Source: an uncultured Lachnospiraceae bacterium (GTDB lineage: Bacteria; Bacillota; Clostridia; Lachnospirales; Lachnospiraceae). From it: 64,000 nucleotides of DNA. The stretch is from the NCBI GenBank assembly GCA_902789175.1, contig CADANF010000013.1, positions 1 through 64,000 of the forward strand, written 5' to 3'. Under the pieces are notes generated by a model. The model saw nothing but the letters and a program-made list of their open reading frames with translations, was not told where the DNA came from and ran no database searches. A program made the translations under genes and the position numbers. This document shows, in pieces, positions 45,252-53,469 of this stretch (the stretch's first letter is position 1; each line of letters begins with the position of its first letter).

Positions 45252-45509
45252 TTAGAGGTTCTCCTGAAAGAATTTCTTAATTTCTGCTGCCGCTGTTTCT
45301 TCGTCTTCTCCCTCGACACAAACAACTACCTCGCTACCCTTTTTAACTCCGAGTCCTATAAGCCCCATAACTCCAGTTAATTTAGCTTCTTTTCCATTAA
45401 ATTTGATCACCGACTTACTCTGAAACTGTTTTGCCACCTTAACAAGTAATCCTGCCGGTCTGGCATGAATACCAATCTCATCTGTGATCACATAATTAAA
45501 AGTCTGCAT
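45252..45509 (-). CDS. HPr-like phosphocarrier protein lacking Ser46
   Basis: HPr passes phosphate from enzyme I to PTS permeases. The 85-residue protein has the active His15 in GIHARPAG and aligns without gaps to B. subtilis HPr. At the regulatory position 46, where HPr kinase phosphorylates a serine, it has glycine (KLTGVMG against LKSIMG). It should therefore carry phosphate but not take part in Ser46-P/CcpA signalling. It lies between scrA and the amylosucrase-like gene, suggesting a dedicated carrier. AAGGAGG precedes the ATG. Confidence 0.9.
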   Translation of the reverse strand: MQTFNYVITDEIGIHARPAGLLVKVAKQFQSKSVIKFNGKEAKLTGVMGLIGLGVKKGSEVVVCVEGEDEETAAAEIKKFFQENL

Positions 45510-45532
45510 TTTTAAAAACTCCTCCTTATTAT

Positions 45533-47566
45533 TTATATTTCAAACATTTTATTTCCGACTTCCATATCCCCAATACCCATAATCTTAAGATCTGGATAAT
45601 CATCACTATTAGTGAGTAACACCGCTGTAGTGGTATCAAAACCAGCTGCCTTTATCTTTTCTATATCAAATGTCATTAACAGCTGCCCCTTTACCACTTT
45701 ATCCCCTTCAGCTACCTTCACCAAAAAGCCATCTCCATTCATCTTTACCGTATCTATACCTACATGTATAAGTAATTCCATATCGTGATTTCCTGTTATT
45801 CCTATAGCATGTCCAGTTTCTGCTACAGAAGAAATCTCTCCATCAAATGGAGCATATACAGCACCTTCTTCTGGAACAACCCCAATACCCTGTCCCAGAA
45901 TGCCTTCTGCAAATGTTTCATCAGGAATCTCCTCATAAGAAATAGCCTTACCTTTTATAGGAATATATGCTGCATTATCTTCAACCTTATCAGCTTTTTC
46001 TTTCTTTTCTTCCTTTTCTCTCTCTTTCTTTTCATCAGTTTTTTCATCTGTCTCTATTTTCTCTTCACTCTCTTCTTTCCAGAAGATCCATGTAAGGAAA
46101 AATGCTGCGCCTCCTGAAATAAGAAGAAGCACCGTATATAAACCATAATTATTTATAGTTAAATATCCAGGAATACCAGTAACTCCATAAGCTGTAGCAC
46201 CAAGTTTTACAACGGCACCAAAAATTGCTCCTAAAGCGCCACCTGCCATTGCGCATATAAATGGTTTCATAAATCTGAAATTAACACCAAATATAGCCGG
46301 CTCTGTAATACCAAGGGCAGCAGATAAAGATGAAGGAACTGCTACTGTCTTTATCTTCATCTTTTTTGCCTTGATACCAACTGCAAGACATGCACCAAAC
46401 TGTGCGAAGTTTGCTGCTGTAGCAATAGGCATCCATGTATTAAGTCCTCCTGAAGCAAGCATTCCTGATTCAATAACATTATACATATGATGAAGTCCCA
46501 TAACTACTGTAAGTGGATATAAGGCACCCATTACCATTGCTCCCACAGGAAGCTGGACAAGCCACCTGGCTCCTTCAAGTACCCAGGACTCAAGATTTGC
46601 AAATACAGGTCCTATAACAACAAATGTTGCAAGAGCCGTTACAAATACTGTAACAAGAGGGACTACAAAAAGATCTATCATCTCTGGAACATGCTTATGA
46701 AGCCATTTTTCTATCTTGCACATAAGCCATACAGCAATAATTACCGGGATAACATGTCCCTGATAACCATGCCTTGAGATTGAACCTAAAGTATAACCGC
46801 CAACCTTTAATGATCCAAAAAGATCCCAGCCCGGAATCGCAGGAATCGAAAGTCCCGATGTTCCCCAGGTCCATGCTGGATTCGCCGCCAACTGCTGAGC
46901 TTCATAAACATAAGGATTTACACCATTTATAGGTATCATAAAAAATTTATATATATTTTCTATTGATGCTACATTCCATCCATTAAGAAGCGCACCATGA
47001 ACCATCATAAGTCCTATAACTGCTCCGAGGAATATATTTCCACCAAATACTCTTGAAGCAGATATTGCAACAATAACAGGAAGGAAAGCAAATGCCGTAT
47101 TTGCGATCATATCTAAGAAACTAAACCACGCTGAACCCTGAAATGCAGGTATTGCTTTACCTAATGCTTCTACAATTCCCATCATAAGACCTGATGCTAC
47201 AATAGCTGGAAGAATAGGAACAAATACATCACCTATTGATTTAAGCGCCCTCTTCCATGCAGGTGCCTTAGATGCCGCTGCCGCTTTAACCTCATCTTTA
47301 GTTGCTGCAGTCATCCCTGATACCTTAAGGAACTCATCATAGACTTTGTTAACTGTTCCTGTACCAATGATAAGCTGAAGTTGTCCGTTAGACTCGAACA
47401 TTCCTTTAACTCCCTCTATATCTTCAAGAGCCTTCTTATTTATCCTGCTATTATCAGCAATGACAAGTCTAAGCCGAGTTGCACAGTGTGCAGCCTGAAC
47501 GATATTATCTCTACCTCCAAGATTTTCGTAAATTTCCTTGGCGCATTTACTATAATCCAACGCCAT
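45533..47566 (-). CDS. scrA: PTS sucrose-specific EIIBCA
   Basis: This 677-residue permease imports and phosphorylates sucrose. The order is an EIIB domain with phospho-Cys28 in AAHCATRLRL, then an EIIC membrane domain of about ten helices (ALGITEPAIFGV, GHVIPVIIAV). A lysine/glutamate-rich linker of about 50 residues comes next, and the C-terminal EIIA domain has the phospho-histidine in LLIHVGIDTV. The TTG at 47581 lies before the AAGGAGG, so the ATG at 47566 is used. Sugar specificity is by family resemblance to the sucrose/trehalose group. It is the first gene of the sucrose operon. Confidence 0.9.
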   Translation of the reverse strand: MALDYSKCAKEIYENLGGRDNIVQAAHCATRLRLVIADNSRINKKALEDIEGVKGMFESNGQLQLIIGTGTVNKVYDEFLKVSGMTAATKDEVKAAAASKAPAWKRALKSIGDVFVPILPAIVASGLMMGIVEALGKAIPAFQGSAWFSFLDMIANTAFAFLPVIVAISASRVFGGNIFLGAVIGLMMVHGALLNGWNVASIENIYKFFMIPINGVNPYVYEAQQLAANPAWTWGTSGLSIPAIPGWDLFGSLKVGGYTLGSISRHGYQGHVIPVIIAVWLMCKIEKWLHKHVPEMIDLFVVPLVTVFVTALATFVVIGPVFANLESWVLEGARWLVQLPVGAMVMGALYPLTVVMGLHHMYNVIESGMLASGGLNTWMPIATAANFAQFGACLAVGIKAKKMKIKTVAVPSSLSAALGITEPAIFGVNFRFMKPFICAMAGGALGAIFGAVVKLGATAYGVTGIPGYLTINNYGLYTVLLLISGGAAFFLTWIFWKEESEEKIETDEKTDEKKEREKEEKKEKADKVEDNAAYIPIKGKAISYEEIPDETFAEGILGQGIGVVPEEGAVYAPFDGEISSVAETGHAIGITGNHDMELLIHVGIDTVKMNGDGFLVKVAEGDKVVKGQLLMTFDIEKIKAAGFDTTTAVLLTNSDDYPDLKIMGIGDMEVGNKMFEI

Positions 47567-47640
47567 ATTTCCTCCTTCCAAGTGAGTGAATCACATTGCT
47601 TTTTTTCATATTCTCGCGATGATCATTTTCGCGTAAAATC

Positions 47641-47654
47641 TGTAAACGATTTCA
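47641..47654 (-). promoter_or_regulatory. LacI-family operator or cre site at scrA
   Basis: TGAAATCGTTTACA on the minus strand fits the cre/LacI consensus TGNAANCGNWNNCW in either orientation. It starts about 13 bases downstream of the scrA -10, at roughly +8 of the transcript, where a bound repressor would block initiation. Either the local LacI-type regulator or CcpA could bind. A further hairpin-like repeat CGCGA/TCGCG (47615-47633) follows. Confidence 0.7.
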
Positions 47655-47667
47655 CTCTGATATCTTG

Positions 47668-47696
47668 ATTATATTCTTTATGCAATATAGTGTAAA
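47668..47696 (-). promoter_or_regulatory. sigma-A promoter of the sucrose operon
   Basis: TTTACA, a 17-base spacer and a perfect TATAAT lie on the minus strand about 100 bases ahead of scrA. A second palindrome, TGTGAAACCCTTTTCACA (47761-47778), lies upstream and may be another operator. Confidence 0.75.
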
Positions 47697-47803
47697 TTGA
47701 CTTATCCTATAACATTTCAAACTTTTTCTTGTGCACTTCTAACATAATTTGTCTTTTGCTTGTGAAACCCTTTTCACATCATTTTCACATTTTTACAGCA
47801 TAA

Positions 47804-47849
47804 AAAAAGGGATCAAAGTGTCTATTGAAAGACGATCTCTAATCCCTTA
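47804..47849 (-). terminator. intrinsic terminator after the alpha/beta hydrolase-like gene
   Basis: AAGGGAT and ATCCCTT close a hairpin that contains a smaller GTCTTTC/AATAGAC-type stem. Seven T follow on the minus strand. Confidence 0.7.
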
Positions 47850-47866
47850 GGTCTTATCTTAATTCC

Positions 47867-48799
47867 TTAATTCTTTAATAATTCAATTATCCAGTCATAG
47901 TCTTCATATGCCTCAGGATATTTCCTGTCTGCACAATAATCATGAAGTACACCGTGTCTTATAGTATATTCTGCTTTAACTCCAGCATTACTGAACTGTT
48001 CTTTATAATTTTCATACTTACCGTAACTGATCTCTTCATCACTATAAAAGAAATAGCTTTCAGGAAAATTATTCAGATTAAGTGCTTCTCCTGTGATCAT
48101 ATAATCCGGAACACTAGGATTCTTTAATGTAGCCAGTTCCTTTATATCAAGTATATGTCTTATAGAGGTTGAATAATCAGTTTTTACCGCAGATTTCATC
48201 TCTGCCCACTCTTTTTCATTCTTCGGAAATCCTCCGGGAGATATAAGTATAAGCCTCTTTGGCATAGGAAGTGCACTGTCTTTCTCATTATTATATACCA
48301 ACAATTCTATAGCAAGAGTTGCACCTGCCCCAAGTCCATAAACATAAATATTCTCATGTCCTAATTGATAAACTTTCTTCATGGCTGTATAAAGGACTCT
48401 TACCACATCTCTAATGGAATAATTAGGTATTAAAGGATATTTAGGAATATAAATATCCTTCCCTGTAGCCTTATTCAGCTTCATAGCTCTGTCAAATTCT
48501 ATAGAAGATGGTCTGAAAACAAAATGCGAATCATAAATATAGAATATCGCATCGCAAGTACAGTTGTCCTTACCCACCTTAAACAGATCAAACTGTTCAT
48601 CATGCATCTGACCAAAGCCGATCTCTACAGTAAGCTTATGCCTTTTGATCTTTTTAAGATCGAAATAATTTGTCTTCTTATCTCTCTTATAATTTATCTC
48701 TTTTACCAGTTTCAGCTTATCTTCTCTTGGAAGAGACAAAATTGCCCTTTTAGTATCAAGTTTAGACTGAAGCTTTTCAAATTGTAATTTAAAGCTCAT
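47867..48799 (-). CDS. alpha/beta hydrolase-like protein with the catalytic serine replaced
   Basis: The 310-residue protein has the layout of the hormone-sensitive-lipase/esterase group. It has a helical cap of about 50 residues, then the strand IFYIYDSHFVF where the oxyanion HGG normally lies, and the nucleophile elbow IYVYGLGAGATLAIELL. A C-terminal RHGVLHDYC supplies the usual histidine. The GxSxG elbow reads GLGAG, so residue 157 is glycine where the serine should be, and HGG is absent. It is probably not an active serine hydrolase. GGAGGAG precedes the ATG. It appears to be monocistronic. Confidence 0.7.
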   Translation of the reverse strand: MSFKLQFEKLQSKLDTKRAILSLPREDKLKLVKEINYKRDKKTNYFDLKKIKRHKLTVEIGFGQMHDEQFDLFKVGKDNCTCDAIFYIYDSHFVFRPSSIEFDRAMKLNKATGKDIYIPKYPLIPNYSIRDVVRVLYTAMKKVYQLGHENIYVYGLGAGATLAIELLVYNNEKDSALPMPKRLILISPGGFPKNEKEWAEMKSAVKTDYSTSIRHILDIKELATLKNPSVPDYMITGEALNLNNFPESYFFYSDEEISYGKYENYKEQFSNAGVKAEYTIRHGVLHDYCADRKYPEAYEDYDWIIELLKN

Positions 48800-48880
48800 A
48801 ACTACTCCTCCCCATCACTAAAAAGGCAATCTACAGTTTCCATCTACACATCCTATTTTACTATATTTTTGTTTACTTAT

Positions 48881-51268
48881 TCAAGAAAAACGACTTATAT
48901 ATTCCTGAATAAGTTTCAATTCTTCTGATGAAATTTCTTTTCTCTGAAATCCGGCTTTCTCCAGAAGCAGGATGAATTCTTCGAGCTGTTTTTCATTCAA
49001 GGCAGACTCTTTTTCCTTAAGGATATCATTTAGTTTTTTAACCTGCTCCTTATAGTTAACACACTCCCTTAGCTCTTTATTTCTCTTTTTCTTTTTACTT
49101 AGCATATGAGAATATAGCAGTATTGCCTTGTCCGAATTATCAGCCCTTGCCAAAGACTTCTTATATCTTATTTCCGGAAGAGCTTTTCTAATGCCAAAGA
49201 TAAGTCCCGCTGAAATGATACCTGCAAACACAAAATATGCAAATATCCTAAGAACATTATCACTTATATGAAATGAAAAATCATTTCCCTGCTTTTTAGG
49301 ATCTATATTTCCTCCCTGGCCATCTCCTCCATCTCCAAACCAGTCTCTAAAGGCATTCCAGAAATCATCATTATCCTCTTCTTCTATCATAGCTGATGCA
49401 GGAGTCACTTCCACCGGTATCCAGCCTTTTCCATCTATATATACTTCAACCCAGGCATGACAATCGGCATCACTGGCATCTACTTTAACTAAGGCTGTCT
49501 TACCTAATTCAGAATATCCTTCAAAGTAATCATTATAATCTGCTCCATCTATGATCTCACCATTACTTAAGATCTGGCTGTAGGATATGGCATAGCCTTC
49601 ACAATATCTTGCAGGTATACCTAATTCTCTAAAAATAAGAGTTGCTGCGCTGGCAAAATGTGCGCAATAACCTTTCTTATTATTCTCCAGAAAATAATTT
49701 ACAAAATTCTTGCCTCTGGGAGTTGCCCCAGGTCTTATTGTATAAGGAACATATTCCTGGTAATAATCAGCAAGTTTTTTAACTGATACCATAGGAGGGT
49801 CTGATTTATTAAGCCCAGTTTCTGATATAAGATTTCTGATGGAATTTTTATTTTCAAGAGGTACCTCTAGATAATCCGTATAGGCCTCATGTCTTACCAA
49901 GTCGTCATCGCAGTTTAGATTATCCTCATTTAACAATGGGTAATAATCTATATTTATAGCAGCTCTTAGACCCAGTATCTTTACATCATCATACGCATAA
50001 TATGGCGCATAGATCTGAACCGGCGCTTCCACATTGATGATAGTCATCCTTCCCTTTGCACTTTTTTCTTTTCCTTCTTCAAAGCTTTTCTTTAAGCTTT
50101 CTGTTTCTTTAGAAAGAGCAGATTTTTCTATAATGTAATTATCCGACTGTTTCCAGATATTTGTATAAGGCTGATAATTCTTTCCATTAAAATTCTTAAT
50201 ATAAAGAGTTTCATAATCATAAGGAGTAAAAGCAACAGTAAGATCTGTCTCATGATCAAGTCTTATAGTAGAAACTCCGCCTAATCTGCCAGAGTTGATA
50301 CCTCCATTACTCTGATACAGATTGGCTATTCCAAAGAAACCTAACATGATCACATTCTGTACTGTCTCTCTCGAAGCTTCTTTATATTTATTCTTTTTTT
50401 GAAGGATATCAAATGTGTCTTTATTAAAGAATAAAGACAAAATAAGTATAAGTGAAATGCAGTAAATTGAAGCAATAAGAAGTCCCTGCAGAAGCGACTT
50501 ATGATCAAGTCCATAAAAAAGTCCCTTCTTTTTTCTCTTAAATATATGATCATTTCTGGAAAGCAGATAATGTCCGCTGCCCTTAAGCACCATAGACATG
50601 GCAATACCGGAAATAAGCATTACAGTATAAATAAGAGCAGGTTCTTTCTGCATATAAAATGCCACAAGATTTATGGTTACAACGATAAAGATTGCCACCA
50701 TATATCTTGCTCTTCTTAAAATATAGTTATTAAGCAGGATATTTACTGCTATACCCAGCATACTGGCAGATATTGTTATGGCAAAATATCTGTCGGAAAT
50801 CCTTTCATTATAAAATGTCATTCCATCAGTATTAAAATAATCTGATGCAACAGAGATAGTATCATTTATAACTGCATAGAATCCCGAATTTATAAAGTTC
50901 TTTAAAAATATGATACTGGCTGAATATATAAAAAAGAATATCAGATATCCAAGATTCTCAGATCTCCAGCTGTGATAAAGAAAGGCACAGAGTATTGCTG
51001 TTAAAAGCATTATCACATTAAAAAGGAATTGATCAAAGCCAGAACCTATCGCTGTAAGATAACTTCCAATACCTCCTGCCGCAAGGAGATAAACTACAAC
51101 GCCCTTTATCAGCAGTGTCATATACCTGTTCTCGCTTATATCATAAACTTCCTCAGGAATAACAAGGCCTTCACAAAGTTTGATGGGCTCTCTGTTTTCA
51201 TCTCTCCAAGAAGATCTTATTCTTTTTTTATTTTTATTATAATTATTCCTGTTCGATAATTTCCACAT
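48881..51268 (-). CDS. membrane protein with a transglutaminase-like domain
   Basis: This 795-residue protein has about seven N-terminal membrane helices (to about residue 290) and a long extracytoplasmic part. A transglutaminase/protease core shows the cysteine in GYCAHFASAATLIFRELG and the histidine in DADCHAWVEVY. The third residue region is WIPVEVTPAS, with Glu where Asp is usual. One more membrane helix and a cytoplasmic coiled tail follow. The ATG at 51280 directly abuts AAGG; the ATG at 51268 is six bases after GGAG and is preferred. It overlaps the DUF58 gene and belongs to the MoxR-DUF58-transglutaminase operon. Confidence 0.87.
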   Translation of the reverse strand: MWKLSNRNNYNKNKKRIRSSWRDENREPIKLCEGLVIPEEVYDISENRYMTLLIKGVVVYLLAAGGIGSYLTAIGSGFDQFLFNVIMLLTAILCAFLYHSWRSENLGYLIFFFIYSASIIFLKNFINSGFYAVINDTISVASDYFNTDGMTFYNERISDRYFAITISASMLGIAVNILLNNYILRRARYMVAIFIVVTINLVAFYMQKEPALIYTVMLISGIAMSMVLKGSGHYLLSRNDHIFKRKKKGLFYGLDHKSLLQGLLIASIYCISLILILSLFFNKDTFDILQKKNKYKEASRETVQNVIMLGFFGIANLYQSNGGINSGRLGGVSTIRLDHETDLTVAFTPYDYETLYIKNFNGKNYQPYTNIWKQSDNYIIEKSALSKETESLKKSFEEGKEKSAKGRMTIINVEAPVQIYAPYYAYDDVKILGLRAAINIDYYPLLNEDNLNCDDDLVRHEAYTDYLEVPLENKNSIRNLISETGLNKSDPPMVSVKKLADYYQEYVPYTIRPGATPRGKNFVNYFLENNKKGYCAHFASAATLIFRELGIPARYCEGYAISYSQILSNGEIIDGADYNDYFEGYSELGKTALVKVDASDADCHAWVEVYIDGKGWIPVEVTPASAMIEEEDNDDFWNAFRDWFGDGGDGQGGNIDPKKQGNDFSFHISDNVLRIFAYFVFAGIISAGLIFGIRKALPEIRYKKSLARADNSDKAILLYSHMLSKKKKRNKELRECVNYKEQVKKLNDILKEKESALNEKQLEEFILLLEKAGFQRKEISSEELKLIQEYISRFS

Positions 51269-52289
51269 AGGCTGCTCCATCCTTATTTGTTACGTGGACA
51301 TAGCTCTTTAATTCCGGATGTATTGATCTCATAAGTTCGAGTGTTTTATCGGAATCTTCATAAATAGTCTCAAAATACATATCTGTAAACGAAAAATTAA
51401 GATCATCCAGATTCATTATCTCTCTTTCCCTGAATTCAAACCCCTTATCGCTCCAGAAAAGGAGTCTCATATATACCCCATCTTTTATAAGCATCTTTGC
51501 TGTATTATATGCAAGGGTTAGTATCTGATCCACGATAACAGGGTCTCCACCAAGTTCTATTACCATCACCATCTGCTGATCTGACATCGATACCCTGTCC
51601 TTAACCATAAGAATGTCTCTTTTAGCAGAAAGCTTCCAATGAATACTCATCAGTTTATCTCCAGGAATATATTTGCGAACATCTGAAACATCTGAAAAAT
51701 CATGTCCTTTTTTCTTTGTCTCTTCACTCTCCGTCATACCAAGAGAAAGATCACTCAGACTTTTCATTTCTCCAACTGAGTCTTCCGGCAGAACACTGAT
51801 CTCATCATATACTTCTATCTTCTTTGCCAGAGATACAAATCCCAGAAAATCCCTTACAGTAAAACTATTTATCTCATATCTGTATCTTCCATTCCTTGTA
51901 TATTCCACAGGGATAAGCTGTTTATATGTCCCATGAAATCTGGCAGGTACTGATATTATGGTCGACCCTTTGCTGTTATAAAATGAATTAGCAGCAGACA
52001 GATTTACACATACATCAAAAGACATAAAATAAGCTTTATTTATAACGCTGATTTCTATATAAGAAGTAGAAAGACGTCTCTCATACATTTCAGTGCTTCT
52101 AATCTTTATCTGGATCATATTTCTCATAACAAATAAAAGCACAACGGAAATAAACGGTGCTATGATATCTATCAGAAGCGCCATAAATAAAAAATGATTT
52201 CTCAGAAACCAGTAACATATAAAAATGATACCAAACTGAATTAAATATCCTATTATCCTTAAAATATGAATCTTTGTCTTTAAATACAT
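51243..52289 (-). CDS. DUF58 domain protein
   Basis: This 348-residue protein has two N-terminal membrane helices (about residues 8-50), a beta-rich region, and the DUF58 core DVRKYIPGDKLMSIHWKLSA followed by DILMVKDR. DUF58 proteins resemble the MIDAS/VWA fold and nearly always occur next to MoxR ATPases; their exact role is not established. The frame is open 10 codons upstream from a TTG, but GAGGA six bases before the ATG at 52289 sets the start, one base after the moxR stop. Confidence 0.88.
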   Translation of the reverse strand: MYLKTKIHILRIIGYLIQFGIIFICYWFLRNHFLFMALLIDIIAPFISVVLLFVMRNMIQIKIRSTEMYERRLSTSYIEISVINKAYFMSFDVCVNLSAANSFYNSKGSTIISVPARFHGTYKQLIPVEYTRNGRYRYEINSFTVRDFLGFVSLAKKIEVYDEISVLPEDSVGEMKSLSDLSLGMTESEETKKKGHDFSDVSDVRKYIPGDKLMSIHWKLSAKRDILMVKDRVSMSDQQMVMVIELGGDPVIVDQILTLAYNTAKMLIKDGVYMRLLFWSDKGFEFREREIMNLDDLNFSFTDMYFETIYEDSDKTLELMRSIHPELKSYVHVTNKDGAAYVEIIEQE

Positions 52290-52290
52290 A

Positions 52291-53220
52291 TTAATTCCTC
52301 GGTGGCTGAACTTTCTCAAGCAGCTTTCTTATAGCAAGATCCATATTAAGTCCTGTAGCTCTTGCCCTCTGTCCAAGTTTTACTCTATGTCCCAAAGTAT
52401 CTCTTGCTACATTCTGAACATCCTCAGCTGTAACATAATCTCTTCCATCAATAACTGCCATAGCTTTAGCCATCTTAAGCATAGCAATAGTTCCTCTTGG
52501 ACTGGCACCCATTGAGAAATTCTCATTTTTTCTGGTTTCTTCAACAATATTGACTATATATTCATAGATATCATCTTTTACAAAGATCTCATTAGTCATC
52601 TTTCTTAATTCGATCAGTTCATCAAGAGTGATAACTGACTCCAGCTGTTTTAATGGCGCACTGGCATTTCCTTTAAGGATTGCAACTGCATCACTATGTT
52701 CAGGATATCCCATGGAAAGACAGACCATAAATCTATCCAGCTGAGATTCCGGAAGCATCTGGGTACCTGATGATCCATAAGGATTCTCTGTAGCAATGAC
52801 CACAAAAGGATCCGGAAGCGCCCGGGTAACTCCATCTACAGTTGCTGTTCCTTCTTCCATTACTTCTAGCAATGCAGATTGAGTTTTGGGAGAAGTACGA
52901 TTTATCTCATCTGCCAAAAACAGATTACAGAATACTGATCCGGGTCTGAATTCAAACTCTTTAGTTGCACTGTTATACATTGAAAATCCTAAGATATCAC
53001 TTGGCAGAACATCCGGCGTAAACTGTACTCTTTTATAATCAAGGCTTAAGGTTTTCGCAAAAGCTGTAGCAAGGGTTGTCTTTCCAACTCCCGGAATATC
53101 CTCCATAAGGATATGTCCCCCGGCAAGCGTTGCCGCCAGCACTTTTTTTACAACCATTTCCTTACCTTTTATTACACGATTGACATTATTTTGTACATCT
53201 AAAGTCTTATTCTGATTCAT
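52291..53220 (-). CDS. MoxR-family AAA ATPase
   Basis: This 309-residue AAA ATPase has Walker A GVGKTTL (residues 44-50), Walker B LADEINRTSPKTQSALLEVM, sensor 1 VIATENPYG, and the C-terminal lid ASPRGTIAML. MoxR proteins act as chaperone-like ATPases that help assemble or activate partner complexes. The partners here should be the DUF58 and transglutaminase proteins encoded just downstream. The ribosome binding site is AAGGAG. A weak promoter (TTGATA, 18 bases, TAAAAT at 53290-53319) lies upstream. Confidence 0.93.
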   Translation of the reverse strand: MNQNKTLDVQNNVNRVIKGKEMVVKKVLAATLAGGHILMEDIPGVGKTTLATAFAKTLSLDYKRVQFTPDVLPSDILGFSMYNSATKEFEFRPGSVFCNLFLADEINRTSPKTQSALLEVMEEGTATVDGVTRALPDPFVVIATENPYGSSGTQMLPESQLDRFMVCLSMGYPEHSDAVAILKGNASAPLKQLESVITLDELIELRKMTNEIFVKDDIYEYIVNIVEETRKNENFSMGASPRGTIAMLKMAKAMAVIDGRDYVTAEDVQNVARDTLGHRVKLGQRARATGLNMDLAIRKLLEKVQPPRN

Positions 53221-53325
53221 TTTTACTCCTTATAAATCCCTAAATCAAAGACATTAATAAACTCTTTACATCAAACTATATATATCTTTATTTTAATACG
53301 GGCATTAAGTTTTTATCAACATAAC

Positions 53326-53381
53326 AATGTGTGAAAAGTCCCAATACACACATTTTTCATTTCTTTTCATTGTATTATAAT
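53326..53381 (+). promoter_or_regulatory. pyk promoter with an inverted repeat over the -35 region
   Basis: TATAAT on the plus strand (53376-53381) has only a poor -35 (TTTTTC, 53353-53358). An eight-base inverted repeat, AATGTGTG (53326-53333) and CACACATT (53347-53354), ends at the -35 and could bind an activator or repressor. The start would be near 53388, giving a leader of about 80 bases before pyk. Confidence 0.45.
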
Positions 53382-53469
53382 AGGATAGAAGATATAATCT
53401 TTCTAGGTATATCAAGAAATGGAAACTTATCATAAAAATGCTTTATATATTTACTTAAGGAGAATAAAA

